Origin: Modestobacter excelsi
GTDB taxonomy: Bacteria > Actinomycetota > Actinomycetes > Mycobacteriales > Geodermatophilaceae
DNA: 35,016 bases
NCBI RefSeq assembly: GCF_005930495.1
Contig: NZ_SJEX01000055.1
Span: 1 to 35,016, forward strand
Reading direction: 5' to 3'
The translations under genes were made by a program, and so were the position numbers. The notes under the pieces are model-generated. The model ran no database searches. It worked only from the letters and a program-made list of their open reading frames with translations, and was not told the origin of the DNA. Positions 1-7,469 of the stretch are shown here, piece by piece; the stretch's first letter is position 1; each line of letters opens with the position of its first letter.

Positions 1-32
1 GCGCTGGTCCGGGCGGGGTCAGGGCTGGTCAT
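1..32 (-). CDS. Start of a probable mgsC (glutamate-synthase FMN domain), partial
   Basis: Only about ten codons are inside the window. An ATG at 32-30 begins a frame (M-T-S-P-D-P-A-R) that stays open to the left edge, with a GAGGGG ribosome-binding site 8-9 nt upstream, just past the mgsB stop. The gene order gmaS-mgsA-mgsB is normally followed by mgsC, the FMN- and Fe-S-containing synthase subunit of N-methylglutamate synthase. The identity is therefore inferred from position alone. The residues themselves show nothing diagnostic. Confidence 0.45.
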   Translation of the reverse strand, partial: MTSPDPARTS

Positions 33-43
33 GACGTGTCCCC

Positions 44-775
44 TCAGTACGCCGAGGCGTTGTCGACGTGGAAGTTGTAGAGGCTGCGGGCCGAGCCGAA
101 GCGCCTGAAGCCGGCAGGGTCGGCGTCCATCCCGGCGGAGGTGAGGAGCCCGGTCAGCTCGGCGAGGTGCTCGGCGCGCATCTCCTTCTCCACGCAGTCG
201 GCCCCGAGCGACTTCACGGTCCCCTGCACGTAGATGCGGGTCTCGTACAGGGAGTCCCCGAGGGCGTCCCCGGCGTTCCCGCACACCACCAGTCGGCCGG
301 CCTGGCCCATGAACGCGCTCATGTGCCCGACGTCGCCGCCGACGACGATGTCCACGCCCTTCATCGAGATCCCGCATCGTGCTGCGGCCGATCCCTCGAC
401 CACCAGCAACCCGCCGTGCGCGGTCGCGCCGGCCGACTGCGAGGCGTTGCCCCGCACCCGGACGGTGCCGCTCATCATGTTCTCGGCGACGCCCACCCCG
501 GCGTTGCCGCTCACGGTCACCGTCGCGGTCTTGTTCATGCCGGCGCAGTAGTAGCCGACGTGGCCGTCGATCTCGACGGTGAGCGGGGCGTCCAGACCGA
601 CGGCGATGCTGTGCCGGCCGTCGGGGTGCTGCACCTGCCAGCGCGGTGAGGCGGCCGCGACGTCGGCGGCGTGCAGCGCGCGGTTGAGGGCCCGGACGTC
701 GGAGGTGGCCAGGTCCACGACGGTCGGCTCCGGGCCGATCGGGACCTCGATCAGGACGTCGCTCAGCGCTGCCAT
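44..775 (-). CDS. mgsB: N-methylglutamate synthase subunit B-like (GXGXG domain)
   Basis: The 243-residue protein corresponds to the GXGXG beta-helix domain at the C-terminus of glutamate synthase large subunits, encoded here as a separate gene. The Gly-rich turns of the right-handed helix are visible through the middle of the protein (G-N-A-G-V-G, then V-R-G-N-A-S, V-V-E-G-S-A, V-V-G-G-D-V-G-H, V-C-G-N-A-G-D-A-L-G-D). In the mgsABC complex this subunit links the glutaminase and FMN subunits. The ATG at 775 has AGAGG seven bases upstream and lies 13 bp inside the end of mgsA, so the two are probably translationally coupled. The family match is clear. Assignment to N-methylglutamate synthase instead of a split glutamate synthase rests on the adjacent gmaS and the demethylase genes nearby. 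Confidence 0.85.
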   Translation of the reverse strand: MAALSDVLIEVPIGPEPTVVDLATSDVRALNRALHAADVAAASPRWQVQHPDGRHSIAVGLDAPLTVEIDGHVGYYCAGMNKTATVTVSGNAGVGVAENMMSGTVRVRGNASQSAGATAHGGLLVVEGSAAARCGISMKGVDIVVGGDVGHMSAFMGQAGRLVVCGNAGDALGDSLYETRIYVQGTVKSLGADCVEKEMRAEHLAELTGLLTSAGMDADPAGFRRFGSARSLYNFHVDNASAY

Positions 776-1662
776 GCGTAGACCTCTTCCGGCTCGGGCT
801 CGAAGATGCGGGCGGACTCCACGCCGGGCAGGCCGGCCAGAGCGCGGTACTCCGACGCCATCGCCACCCACTGCGGGGTCTCGGCGACGACGGCGGGCTT
901 GCAGGCGATCGCGTCGCGGACGACGGCGAAGCTGTCCCGGTTGGCCACCAGCAGCGTGTAGAAGCCGTCGAACCGCTCGCACAGCAGCTTCAGCGACTTC
1001 TCCAGGTCGTAGCCGGAGGCGAGCTGGGCAGCCACGAACCGGGCACCGACCTCGGAGTCGTTCTCGCTGTCGAAGGTCATCCCGGCGGCGACCAGCTCGC
1101 GGCGGATCGTGGCGTGGTTGGCGAAGGAGCCGTTGTGCACCAGGCACTGGTCCGGCCCGACCGAGAACGGGTGGCTCCCTTGCGGGGTGACCGCGGACTC
1201 GGTGGCCATCCGGGTGTGCGCCACACCCTGCCAGCCCTGCGCCGCGGCCAGGCCGACCTCGGCGGCCAGCAGCTGCGGGTGGCCGACGCCCTTGAGCACG
1301 GCGAGGTCCTCGCCGAACCCGATGACGACGATGCCCGGCAGCGACGCCCGGACCGCGGTGACGAGGGCGTCGACGTCGGTGGGCGCGGAGACCAGGACGG
1401 TCTGCCCGGCGTCCACAACGGCCACGTCGATCCCGAGCAGCTCGGCGGCGACCGTCGCCCGCAGCTCCTCGGCCGGCCGTCCGCCGGGCAGCACGGAGAC
1501 GGTGGCCCAGCCGGGCGGGGACCAGCGGGGATCCCCGTAGACGGCCATCCCGGCGGAGTCCGGTCCGCGCTCGCAGACCTGGCTGAGCATCCCGGTCAGC
1601 AGCTCGCCGAGCCGTGGGTACAGCGAGGGCTCCCGGAGGTGGAGCCCGACGATCCCGCACAT
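763..1662 (-). CDS. mgsA: N-methylglutamate synthase subunit A-like (class II glutamine amidotransferase)
   Basis: This 299-residue protein is a stand-alone class II (Ntn-type) glutamine amidotransferase. It starts M-C-G-I-V-G, so Cys2 becomes the N-terminal nucleophile after Met removal. The family signatures E-R-G-P-D-S-A-G near residue 32, H-T-R-M-A-T and the N-G-S-F motif of the glutamine-binding site are present. In N-methylglutamate synthase this subunit would act on gamma-glutamylmethylamide and release methylamine to the synthase site. It lies 37 bp downstream of gmaS and overlaps mgsB by 13 bp, consistent with a gmaS-mgsABC operon. A GAGAGGA ribosome-binding site lies about 11 nt before the ATG. 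A split glutamate synthase amidotransferase is the alternative reading. Confidence 0.85.
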   Translation of the reverse strand: MCGIVGLHLREPSLYPRLGELLTGMLSQVCERGPDSAGMAVYGDPRWSPPGWATVSVLPGGRPAEELRATVAAELLGIDVAVVDAGQTVLVSAPTDVDALVTAVRASLPGIVVIGFGEDLAVLKGVGHPQLLAAEVGLAAAQGWQGVAHTRMATESAVTPQGSHPFSVGPDQCLVHNGSFANHATIRRELVAAGMTFDSENDSEVGARFVAAQLASGYDLEKSLKLLCERFDGFYTLLVANRDSFAVVRDAIACKPAVVAETPQWVAMASEYRALAGLPGVESARIFEPEPEEVYAWQR

Positions 1663-1699
1663 GTCAGCGGTGTCCTCTCAGCGGATGGGACGGTCGAGG

Positions 1700-3079
1700 T
1701 CAGAACGCGGTCACGTAGCGGTCGACCTCCCAGGGGGTCACCTGCCCGTGCCACTCGAAGAACTCCTCGCGCTTGAGGTCGGCGAAGTAGCTGCAGACGC
1801 CGGGGCCGACCGCGTCCAGCGCGCCGCCGACCACCGGGTCGGCCTCCAGCGCCTCCACCGCGTGCAGCAGCGTGGGGGGCAGGGTCGGCCGGTCGGTCGA
1901 CGACCCAGGGGCCCCCGGGTCGAGGCCGCGCCGGAGGCCGTCCAGCCCGGCGGCCAGGGCAGCGGCGGCCGCCAGGTAGGGGTTGGCCGACCCGTCGCCG
2001 CCGCGCAGCTCGACCCGGTGGTGGTCGGGCACCCGCAGGAAGTGGGTGCGGTCGTTGCCGCCGTAGGTCGCCGTCCGGGGGGACCAGGTGGCGCCGGACC
2101 GGGTCGAGGTCGCCCCGGTGCGCTTGTAGGAGTTCACCGTCGGGCCGAGCAGCGCCTGCAGCCCGGCGGCGTGCTCGAGCAGCCCGGCGATGAACGAGTA
2201 GGCCGTGGCCGACAGGCCCAGGCCGCGGTCGTCGTCCGGGTCGGGGAAGGTCGGCTCGTCGCCGCGCCATAGGGACAGGTGCATGTGCAGCCCGGTGCCG
2301 GTGCGGTCGGTGAACGGCTTGGGCATGAAGGTGGCGACCATGCCGCGCTCCTCGGCCATCACCGAGAGCAGGTAGCGCAGGGTCACGACGCGGTCGGCGG
2401 TGGTCAGTGCGTCGGCGTAGGCGAAGTTCTGCTCGAACTGGCCGTTGCCGTCCTCGTGGTCGTTGGCGTAGTTGCCCCAGCCGAGGCTGTTGATCGCCTT
2501 GGACACCGACGTGAGGTGGTCGTACATCCGGGTCAGGTCCCGGGCGTCGTAGCAGGGACGGCTGGCGACGTCCTTGGCGTCGGCGACCCGCAGACCACCG
2601 TCGGGGCCCCGCTGCACCAGGAAGTACTCGACCTCGGCACCGACCTTCATCGTCAGGCCGAGCTCGGCGGCGCGGGCCAGCTGCTCCTTGAGCAGCACGC
2701 GCGGCGCGAAGCGCCACGGCCGGCCCTCGACGTGCGGGTCGCAGTGCACGATCGCCAGCCCCGGCCGCAGGAACGGGACCGGCATGTAGGAGCTGGCGTC
2801 GGGGACGGCGACGAGGTCGGGGTCCTTGGGCTCCTGGCCCATCGCGCCGACGGCGTAGCCGGCGAAACCCACCCCCGCCGTCTGCAGCTCCTCGACGGCC
2901 TCGATCGGCACCAGCTTGGCGCAGGGCTTGCCGGTGAGGTCGACGAACAGCGCGAGGATGAACTGCGTGCCGTCGGCACGGGCGCGGGTGGCCAGGTCCG
3001 GCGCGGCGGCCGCGACCGGCGCCGGGACGTCGGCGGCCGGCGCAGGAGCTGCGTCGGGGCGGGCGGCGGTGAGTGACAC
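1700..3079 (-). CDS. gmaS: Gamma-glutamylmethylamide synthetase (glutamine synthetase family)
   Basis: The 459-residue enzyme is of the glutamine-synthetase fold and would ligate methylamine to glutamate using ATP. Visible motifs are G-A-E-V-E-Y-F (147-153, metal ligands), G-N-G-Q-F-E (211-216), F-M-P-K-P-F (251-256), G-T-G-L-H-M-H (261-267), N-S-Y-K-R (316-320) and the C-terminal R-V-E-L-R (355-359). The run S-G-A-T-W-S-P-R followed by Y-G-G-N-D-R-T resembles GmaS/GlnT proteins more than housekeeping GlnA. The start is the GTG at 3079, which has GGAGG eight bases upstream. A longer reading frame continues past it but lacks support. The first 30 residues are Ala/Pro rich. The gene leads the mgs operon and is divergent from the XRE-cupin regulator, with a perfect palindrome 25 bp upstream of its start. 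Confidence 0.88.
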   Translation of the reverse strand: MSLTAARPDAAPAPAADVPAPVAAAAPDLATRARADGTQFILALFVDLTGKPCAKLVPIEAVEELQTAGVGFAGYAVGAMGQEPKDPDLVAVPDASSYMPVPFLRPGLAIVHCDPHVEGRPWRFAPRVLLKEQLARAAELGLTMKVGAEVEYFLVQRGPDGGLRVADAKDVASRPCYDARDLTRMYDHLTSVSKAINSLGWGNYANDHEDGNGQFEQNFAYADALTTADRVVTLRYLLSVMAEERGMVATFMPKPFTDRTGTGLHMHLSLWRGDEPTFPDPDDDRGLGLSATAYSFIAGLLEHAAGLQALLGPTVNSYKRTGATSTRSGATWSPRTATYGGNDRTHFLRVPDHHRVELRGGDGSANPYLAAAAALAAGLDGLRRGLDPGAPGSSTDRPTLPPTLLHAVEALEADPVVGGALDAVGPGVCSYFADLKREEFFEWHGQVTPWEVDRYVTAF

Positions 3080-3103
3080 GGGGGAGACCTCCAGAGCGGG
3101 GTT

Positions 3104-3119
3104 GTTCACCGAGGTGAAC
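3104..3119. promoter_or_regulatory. Palindromic operator between gmaS and the XRE regulator
   Basis: GTTCACC-GA-GGTGAAC is a perfect 16-bp inverted repeat in the 180-bp divergent intergenic region, 25 bp upstream of the gmaS start codon. The 9-mer TGTTCACCG within it recurs at 5525-5533, upstream of the cupin/demethylase operon. The position and symmetry suit a binding site for the neighbouring XRE-cupin regulator. No binding is shown here. Confidence 0.55.
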
Positions 3120-3131
3120 CGCTGTCGCATC

Positions 3132-3140
3132 TGAGTAGAC
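3132..3140 (+). promoter_or_regulatory. TGAGTAGAC motif shared with the amt promoter
   Basis: TGAGTAGAC occurs here, 53 bp upstream of gmaS, and again on the opposite strand at 5348-5356, immediately upstream of amt. It is part of a small dyad, AGAC-N5-GTCT (3137-3149). This is a candidate shared operator for the methylamine genes, seen only as a repeated word. Confidence 0.35.
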
Positions 3141-3247
3141 AGGCCGTCTGTTTCCCCGGCGTTTCGGCGCGGTGCGATTCGTGTTGCCGAGCCCCCCGGA
3201 CGGACGATGCGTGCCCGCGTCCGGGCCGCGACGACGGCCGTCGTGCC

Positions 3248-3260
3248 TATGCTGCCCGCG
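3248..3260 (+). promoter_or_regulatory. Candidate -10 box for leaderless transcription of the XRE regulator
   Basis: TATGCT (3248-3253) fits the actinobacterial TANNNT -10 box and is followed by six bases before the GTG start at 3260. No Shine-Dalgarno sequence precedes that GTG. The geometry is typical of leaderless mRNAs in which transcription begins at the start codon. No convincing -35 box was found. Confidence 0.45.
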
Positions 3261-3874
3261 TGGAGTCCACCCCGGCCGCGGGGCCGAACGACGAGCCACC
3301 CAGCGGGCATCTCGAGGACGTCATCGCCCTCCGGGTGCGGGAGTTCCGACTGGCCAAGGGCATCTCGCTGGCAGAACTGGCCCGGCTCACCGGGATGAGC
3401 AAGGCGATGCTGTCCAAGATCGAGAACGCGCACACCTCGTGCAGCCTGTCCAGCCTGGCCCGGCTCGCCGAGGCTCTGCAGGTGCCGGTCACGGCGCTGT
3501 TCCGCGGGGTGGACGCCGAGCGCGAGGCCGTCTACACACCCGCCGGGCACGGTGCGCAGATCGTCCGCCGCGGGAGCAACGTGGGCCACCTGTACCAACT
3601 GCTGGGCGCACTGCGCGGCGAGCACAAGAGGCTCGAGCCGCTCCTGGTCACCCTCGACGAGGCCAGCGAGGTCTTCCCCCTCTTCCAGCACGCCGGGACC
3701 GAGTTCCTCTACATGCTCGAGGGCGTGATGGTGTACGGCCACGGCGAAGCCCGGTACACCATGCGCGTCGGTGACTCGCTGATCTTCGACGGTGAGGGCC
3801 CCCACGGTCCGGCCGAACTGCTCGAGACCCCCGTCCAGTTCCTGACCGTCACCGGTTTCGGCCACGTCGTCTGA
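3260..3874 (+). CDS. XRE-family regulator with C-terminal cupin sensor
   Basis: The 204-residue protein has an N-terminal XRE helix-turn-helix (about residues 23-78, with M-S-K-A-M-L-S-K-I-E-N as the recognition region) and a C-terminal cupin_2 barrel (about 130-197). Proteins of this design bind DNA as dimers and sense a small ligand in the cupin. The gene is divergent from gmaS and convergent with amt, so it most likely regulates the methylated-amine genes, and possibly itself, through the palindrome at 3104-3119. The GTG start lacks a ribosome-binding site but lies six bases after a TATGCT -10 box. Neither the ligand nor whether it represses or activates can be told from sequence. Confidence 0.85.
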   Translation: MESTPAAGPNDEPPSGHLEDVIALRVREFRLAKGISLAELARLTGMSKAMLSKIENAHTSCSLSSLARLAEALQVPVTALFRGVDAEREAVYTPAGHGAQIVRRGSNVGHLYQLLGALRGEHKRLEPLLVTLDEASEVFPLFQHAGTEFLYMLEGVMVYGHGEARYTMRVGDSLIFDGEGPHGPAELLETPVQFLTVTGFGHVV

Positions 3875-3937
3875 CGAAGGACCCACCTGCCCCACCGCTC
3901 GCACGCTCGCGGCGGGACCCTGCAGATGGGCCGAGGA

Positions 3938-3964
3938 GGCCGGCCCCACGAGCACGGGCCGGCC
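3938..3964. terminator. Hairpin between convergent regulator and amt genes
   Basis: A perfect 9-bp stem (GGCCGGCCC / GGGCCGGCC) with a 9-nt loop sits in the 108-bp gap between the two convergent stop codons. There is no T-run, as is usual in high-GC actinobacteria. It could serve transcripts from both sides. Confidence 0.5.
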
Positions 3965-3982
3965 CCGGTGGTGCAGCTGTGA

Positions 3983-5335
3983 TCAGTCGGGCCTGGCGGC
4001 TCCCTGCGACGCGGACCCGGCGACCAGCCGCTCGGCCGAGGCGATCACAGCCTCCGGCGTGGGCCGCGTGCCGGGGGGGTGCGGCCCGCCCTCGAGGTCG
4101 TAGGCCGCCTCCGCGTGCTCGGCCAGGTCGATCCCGCCGACCTCCGCCTCCTTCGACACCCGCAGGCCGATCGTCTTGTGCACGGCCAGGGCGAGCAGCA
4201 GGGTGACGACGAACGAGTAGCCCAGCACGGCGAGCACCGCGACCGTCTGCACCCCGAGCAGTTCCAGACCGCCGCCGTAGAGCAGCCCGTCGCGTCCGCT
4301 TGGCGCCTCTGCCGAACCGAGCAGCCCCACCAGCAGGGTGCCGATGACGCCGCCCACCAGGTGCACGCCGACGACGTCGAGGGCGTCGTCGTAGCCGAAC
4401 CGGTACTTCAGCGAGATCGCCAGCGGGCAGATGGCGCCGGCGACCGCGCCGACGGCGAGTGCGCCCATCGGGGTGACCGCCCCGCAGGCGGGGGTGATCG
4501 CGACGAGGCCGGCGATCAGGCCGGACATGGCGCCCAGCGTGGTCGGGTGGCCGTCCCGCAACCGCTCGACGAGCAGCCAGGCCAGCAGGCCGGCGCAGGC
4601 GGCGTTGAAGGTGTTGAGCATGACCACCGAGGAGGCGTTGCCGGCTGCCAGCGCCGAGCCACCGTTGAAGCCGAGCCAGCCGAAGAAGAGGATGCCCGCA
4701 CCGAGCACCGTGAACGGCAGGTTGTTCGGCTTGGACTGCCGGGGCCAGCCCGACCGCTTGCCGAGGACCAGGACGAGGGCGAGCCCGGCCACGCCGGCGT
4801 TGACGTGCACCGCCGTCCCGCCGGCGAAGTCCACCGCCTTCAGGTCGTTGGCGATCCAGCCGCCCACCGTGCTGCCGTCGGCCGAGTCGAAGGCGAACAC
4901 CCAGTGCGCGACGGGGAGGTAGACGAACACCGACCACAGGCCGGCGAACAGCAGCCACGGGCCGAAGCGCACCCGGTCGGCGACGGCACCGGCGATGAGG
5001 GCCGTCGTGATCGTGATGAAGAGGGCCTGGAAGACCGCGACGAGCGCGGGCGGGAGCGGGGCGTCGGGACTGCCGGCGACCAGCTGGCCGAGGCCGAGGT
5101 ACTCGGTCACGTTCCCCAGCAGGCCGAGGCCGCCGTAGGAGGTCCCGAACACGGCCGAGTAGCCGAAGACGGTCCAGAGGACGCCGACGACGGCGACGGC
5201 ACCGAACACCATCATGATCATGTTCAGCATGCCGCGCGAGCCCACCATCCCCCCGTAGAAGAGGGCGAGGCCCGGGATCATGAGCGCAACCGCCATGGTC
5301 GCCGCCAGGATGAATGCGGTGCTTGCTGCGTCCAC
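3983..5335 (-). CDS. amt: Amt-family ammonium/methylammonium transporter
   Basis: This 450-residue membrane protein has about eleven transmembrane segments and the Amt/Mep/Rh signatures. The pore twin histidines are His144 in L-P-V-A-H-W-V and His325 in G-V-H-L-V-G-G. The family segment N-T-F-N-A-A-C-A-G-L is near 241, and Y-G-D-A-L-D is replaced by Y-D-D-A-L-D near 315. The start is the GTG at 5335, with AAAGG six bases upstream. No glnK/glnB gene follows, which is unusual for amt. Its place between the regulator and the demethylase operon suggests it imports ammonium or methylammonium for, or escaping from, this pathway. The promoter shares the TGAGTAGAC word with the gmaS region. Confidence 0.93.
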   Translation of the reverse strand: MDAASTAFILAATMAVALMIPGLALFYGGMVGSRGMLNMIMMVFGAVAVVGVLWTVFGYSAVFGTSYGGLGLLGNVTEYLGLGQLVAGSPDAPLPPALVAVFQALFITITTALIAGAVADRVRFGPWLLFAGLWSVFVYLPVAHWVFAFDSADGSTVGGWIANDLKAVDFAGGTAVHVNAGVAGLALVLVLGKRSGWPRQSKPNNLPFTVLGAGILFFGWLGFNGGSALAAGNASSVVMLNTFNAACAGLLAWLLVERLRDGHPTTLGAMSGLIAGLVAITPACGAVTPMGALAVGAVAGAICPLAISLKYRFGYDDALDVVGVHLVGGVIGTLLVGLLGSAEAPSGRDGLLYGGGLELLGVQTVAVLAVLGYSFVVTLLLALAVHKTIGLRVSKEAEVGGIDLAEHAEAAYDLEGGPHPPGTRPTPEAVIASAERLVAGSASQGAARPD

Positions 5336-5347
5336 AGAAGGCCTTTC

Positions 5348-5384
5348 GTCTACTCAACGTGTCCGATGTTGCGTGTCAGTAGAC
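5348..5384. promoter_or_regulatory. Dyad upstream of amt (GTCTACT ... AGTAGAC)
   Basis: Seven-base inverted arms GTCTACT (5348-5354) and AGTAGAC (5378-5384) flank 23 bp, with a nested CAAC/GTTG pair at 5355-5358 and 5368-5371. The left arm is part of the TGAGTAGAC word also found near gmaS. The element begins 13 bp upstream of the amt start codon, where a repressor could block initiation, or an mRNA hairpin could form in the leader. The function is inferred. Confidence 0.4.
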
Positions 5385-5473
5385 GGACGACATGTTGCAT
5401 CCGACCACTCCGGCGGATGACGTTCGCGTGACGCGGCGGGCGACCGGCGACCGGCGCCGATCGAGGTGGACAC

Positions 5474-5533
5474 CTACTCGTTACATCGCCGGAACCATCT
5501 CGACTGTTTCCTCCAGTTACATGGTGTTCACCG
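5474..5533 (+). promoter_or_regulatory. Promoter region of the cupin-demethylase operon with repeated words
   Basis: This stretch holds CTACTC (5474-5479), two copies of GTTACAT about 35 bp apart, and TGTTCACCG (5525-5533). The last of these matches one arm of the gmaS palindrome. The words lie 50-110 bp before the cupin start codon. They suggest control by the same regulator as gmaS and amt. No -35/-10 pair could be assigned with confidence. Confidence 0.35.
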
Positions 5534-5581
5534 CCAGGAGCCAGCACGGCTCCACCGGCGCAACCCCGAGGAGACCTCCCC

Positions 5582-5941
5582 ATGGACACCAGCACCATCG
5601 TCTTCGGCCACGCCAGCGGCACCTACGAGGGCCTCCCGAGCATGGACGTCCCGGGCGTCAACGCCTTCATCGGCGACACCTTCGCCAACCCGAAGGGCTC
5701 CGAGCTCTGCTCCGGGTTCTTCGAGCTCCAGGCCGGCGAGCCGCTCGAGTACACCTACACCTACGACGAGATGAAGGTCGTCGTGGAGGGCGAGTTCCAC
5801 CTCACCGACCTCGACAGCGGCCAGCAGGTCGTGGCCCGGCCGAAGGACGTGCTCTTCTTCCCCAAGGGCTCGCGGATTCGGTTCGAGACCCCCGAGCGGG
5901 CGCTGGGCTTCTACACCGGTCAGCGGTCCTTCGCGCCCTGA
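5582..5941 (+). CDS. Small single-domain cupin (EutQ-like)
   Basis: The 119-residue protein is a single cupin barrel resembling the EutQ-like/cupin_3 group. The core runs from about residue 40 (F-F-E-L-Q-A-G) through Y-D-E-M-K-V-V-V-E-G-E-F to K-G-S-R-I-R-F-E-T near the C-terminus. It lacks the classical three-His metal set, so metal binding is uncertain. It is the first gene of the demethylase operon, 5 bp upstream of the first DmmA-like gene, with GAGGAG about nine bases before its ATG. It may be an accessory or sensor for the demethylase. Its specific role is unknown, but its leading position suggests it is made together with the six genes that follow. Confidence 0.8.
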   Translation: MDTSTIVFGHASGTYEGLPSMDVPGVNAFIGDTFANPKGSELCSGFFELQAGEPLEYTYTYDEMKVVVEGEFHLTDLDSGQQVVARPKDVLFFPKGSRIRFETPERALGFYTGQRSFAP

Positions 5942-5946
5942 CCCGC

Positions 5947-6486
5947 ATGACCCTCGAGCACACCAGCGTCCCGCACTGGGCAGCGACCCCACCCGCTGTC
6001 CCCGCCACCGCCCGCCAGGTCACGGTGCTCGGCATCGGGTCGGCGGCGGGGCCGGTCGTCCGCGGGTGGGAGTTCGCCTGCCGTGAGCTGGGCCTGCGGC
6101 CGGCCGTCCTGCTCGCCGGGTCGGCCGAGGAGGCGATGCCCCGGTTGGCCGTGCAGCTCCAGGGCGCGTCGGTCGGCTGGCGGCTGCTCGTGGCGGGCCC
6201 GGAGGCCGACGTCCTCCGGGCCCGCTCCCGGGCCCTCGAGGCCGGCGCCGTCCCGGCCGAGGTGCTCACCTTCGTGACCGGGGTGCCGGTCCGCCGGGTG
6301 CACTGCGCCCACTGCCGCACCGAGACCGAGACCGGCGCAGCGGTGGGCGGCACCTGCCCCTGCGCCGGCTGCGGCCGGACCCTGCACGTCTACCACCACG
6401 TGTCCCGTCGCCTGGGCGCCTACCTCGGCTACATGATCGACGCCGAGGACGCCGCCCCGGCCCACGTCTCGGGAGGCCCCGCATGA
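5947..6486 (+). CDS. DmmA-like dimethylamine monooxygenase subunit, copy 1
   Basis: The 179-residue protein resembles the DmmA family found with heme-dependent secondary-amine demethylases. The N-terminal part contains V-A-G-P-E-A-D-V-L (82-90). This recalls the C-G-P segment of NAD-binding modules in ferredoxin reductases. The C-terminal part has a four-cysteine cluster, C120-x2-C123 and C139-x2-C142 with an extra Cys137, as in a zinc ribbon or rubredoxin-like knuckle. It starts 5 bp after the cupin stop and its stop overlaps the ATG of the reductase by 4 bp. The same fold is repeated at 8454-9008. The metal and exact role cannot be told from sequence. Confidence 0.8.
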   Translation: MTLEHTSVPHWAATPPAVPATARQVTVLGIGSAAGPVVRGWEFACRELGLRPAVLLAGSAEEAMPRLAVQLQGASVGWRLLVAGPEADVLRARSRALEAGAVPAEVLTFVTGVPVRRVHCAHCRTETETGAAVGGTCPCAGCGRTLHVYHHVSRRLGAYLGYMIDAEDAAPAHVSGGPA

Positions 6487-7469
6487 CGACTCTCTCCCCG
6501 TCCGCCCTGGCACCGACGCGAGCACCCGCCGACCGCGGGGCGCTGCGCCTGCGCGTCACCGACCTGCACGAGGCGGCTCCCGGGATCCGCTCGGTCACCT
6601 TCGTCGCCGCGGACGGCGGACCGCTCCCGGGCCACCCGGCCGGCAGCCACCTGGTGCTGACCTGCGGCGACCGCCGCAACGCCTACTCCCTCACCGGGCC
6701 CGGCGTCGCACCGGAGAGCTACACGATCTCGGTGCTGTTGCTGCCTGCCGGCCAGGGCGGCTCGCAGTTCGTCCACCGGCTCGAGGTGGGGGACGTCGTC
6801 GACGCCGATCGGCCGCGCAGTGCCTTCGCCCCCGTGTCGACCGCGCGGCACCACCTGCTCGTCGCCGGCGGGATCGGCATCACGCCGATGCTGTCGCATG
6901 CCCGGGAGGCCGTCCGCTGGGGCCGCGGCTTCACCCTGCTGTACGGCCACCGGGCGGGGGCAGCGGCACACCTGCACGAGCTGCGGCAGTTGTGCGGCGA
7001 CCGCCTCGAGGAGCATCCCGACCGGGAGGTGTTCCTCGCCCGCATCAGCCAGGCACTGGCCACCGCCCGGCTCGGCACGCACCTCTACGTGTGCGGGCCG
7101 GCGCCGCTGCTGGACGCCGTCCTGCAGCGTGCCGAGCAGCTCGGCTGGCCTCCGGAGCGGGTGCACACCGAGCGGTTCTCCGCAGCCGACCTCGACCCGG
7201 GCGAGCCGTTCGTGGCGTCACTCGTCCGGTCCGGAGGCCAGGTCGTCGTCCCCTCCGGGGTGAGCCTCCTGGCGGCCCTCGAGGGCGAGGGCGTCCGGGT
7301 GCCCAACATGTGCCGGCAGGGCGTCTGCGGCGAGTGCCGGGTGCCCGTGCTCGCCGGCCTCCCGCTCCACCGCGACCTCTTCCTCAGCGAGGCGGAGCGG
7401 GCCGCCGGCGACAGCGTCATGTGCTGCGTCTCCCGCAGCACCGGTCCGACCCTGGAGCTCGATCTGTGA
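6483..7469 (+). CDS. PDR/VanB-type reductase of the amine demethylase, copy 1
   Basis: The 328-residue electron-transfer protein follows the phthalate dioxygenase reductase order: flavin domain (R-N-A-Y-S-L at 65-70), NAD-binding domain (G-G-I-G-I-T-P at 129-135, Y-V-C-G-P at 202-206) and a C-terminal plant-type [2Fe-2S] domain with C277, C282, C285 and C315. It should pass electrons from NAD(P)H to the heme demethylase encoded next. Its ATG overlaps the preceding stop by 4 bp, and its own stop overlaps the GTG of the demethylase by 4 bp, so coupled translation is likely. It corresponds to the reductase subunit (DmmB-like) of dimethylamine monooxygenase. Confidence 0.87.
   Translation: MTTLSPSALAPTRAPADRGALRLRVTDLHEAAPGIRSVTFVAADGGPLPGHPAGSHLVLTCGDRRNAYSLTGPGVAPESYTISVLLLPAGQGGSQFVHRLEVGDVVDADRPRSAFAPVSTARHHLLVAGGIGITPMLSHAREAVRWGRGFTLLYGHRAGAAAHLHELRQLCGDRLEEHPDREVFLARISQALATARLGTHLYVCGPAPLLDAVLQRAEQLGWPPERVHTERFSAADLDPGEPFVASLVRSGGQVVVPSGVSLLAALEGEGVRVPNMCRQGVCGECRVPVLAGLPLHRDLFLSEAERAAGDSVMCCVSRSTGPTLELDL

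Noticed and set aside
44-1660. 538-codon open frame covering mgsA and mgsB
   Set aside because: Only its last 243 residues match a family. The first part is an Arg/Gly-rich shadow of mgsA in another frame.
1700-3955. 751-codon minus-strand frame including gmaS
   Set aside because: The upstream part is antisense to the XRE regulator, and the GTG at 3079 with its GGAGG site is a better start.
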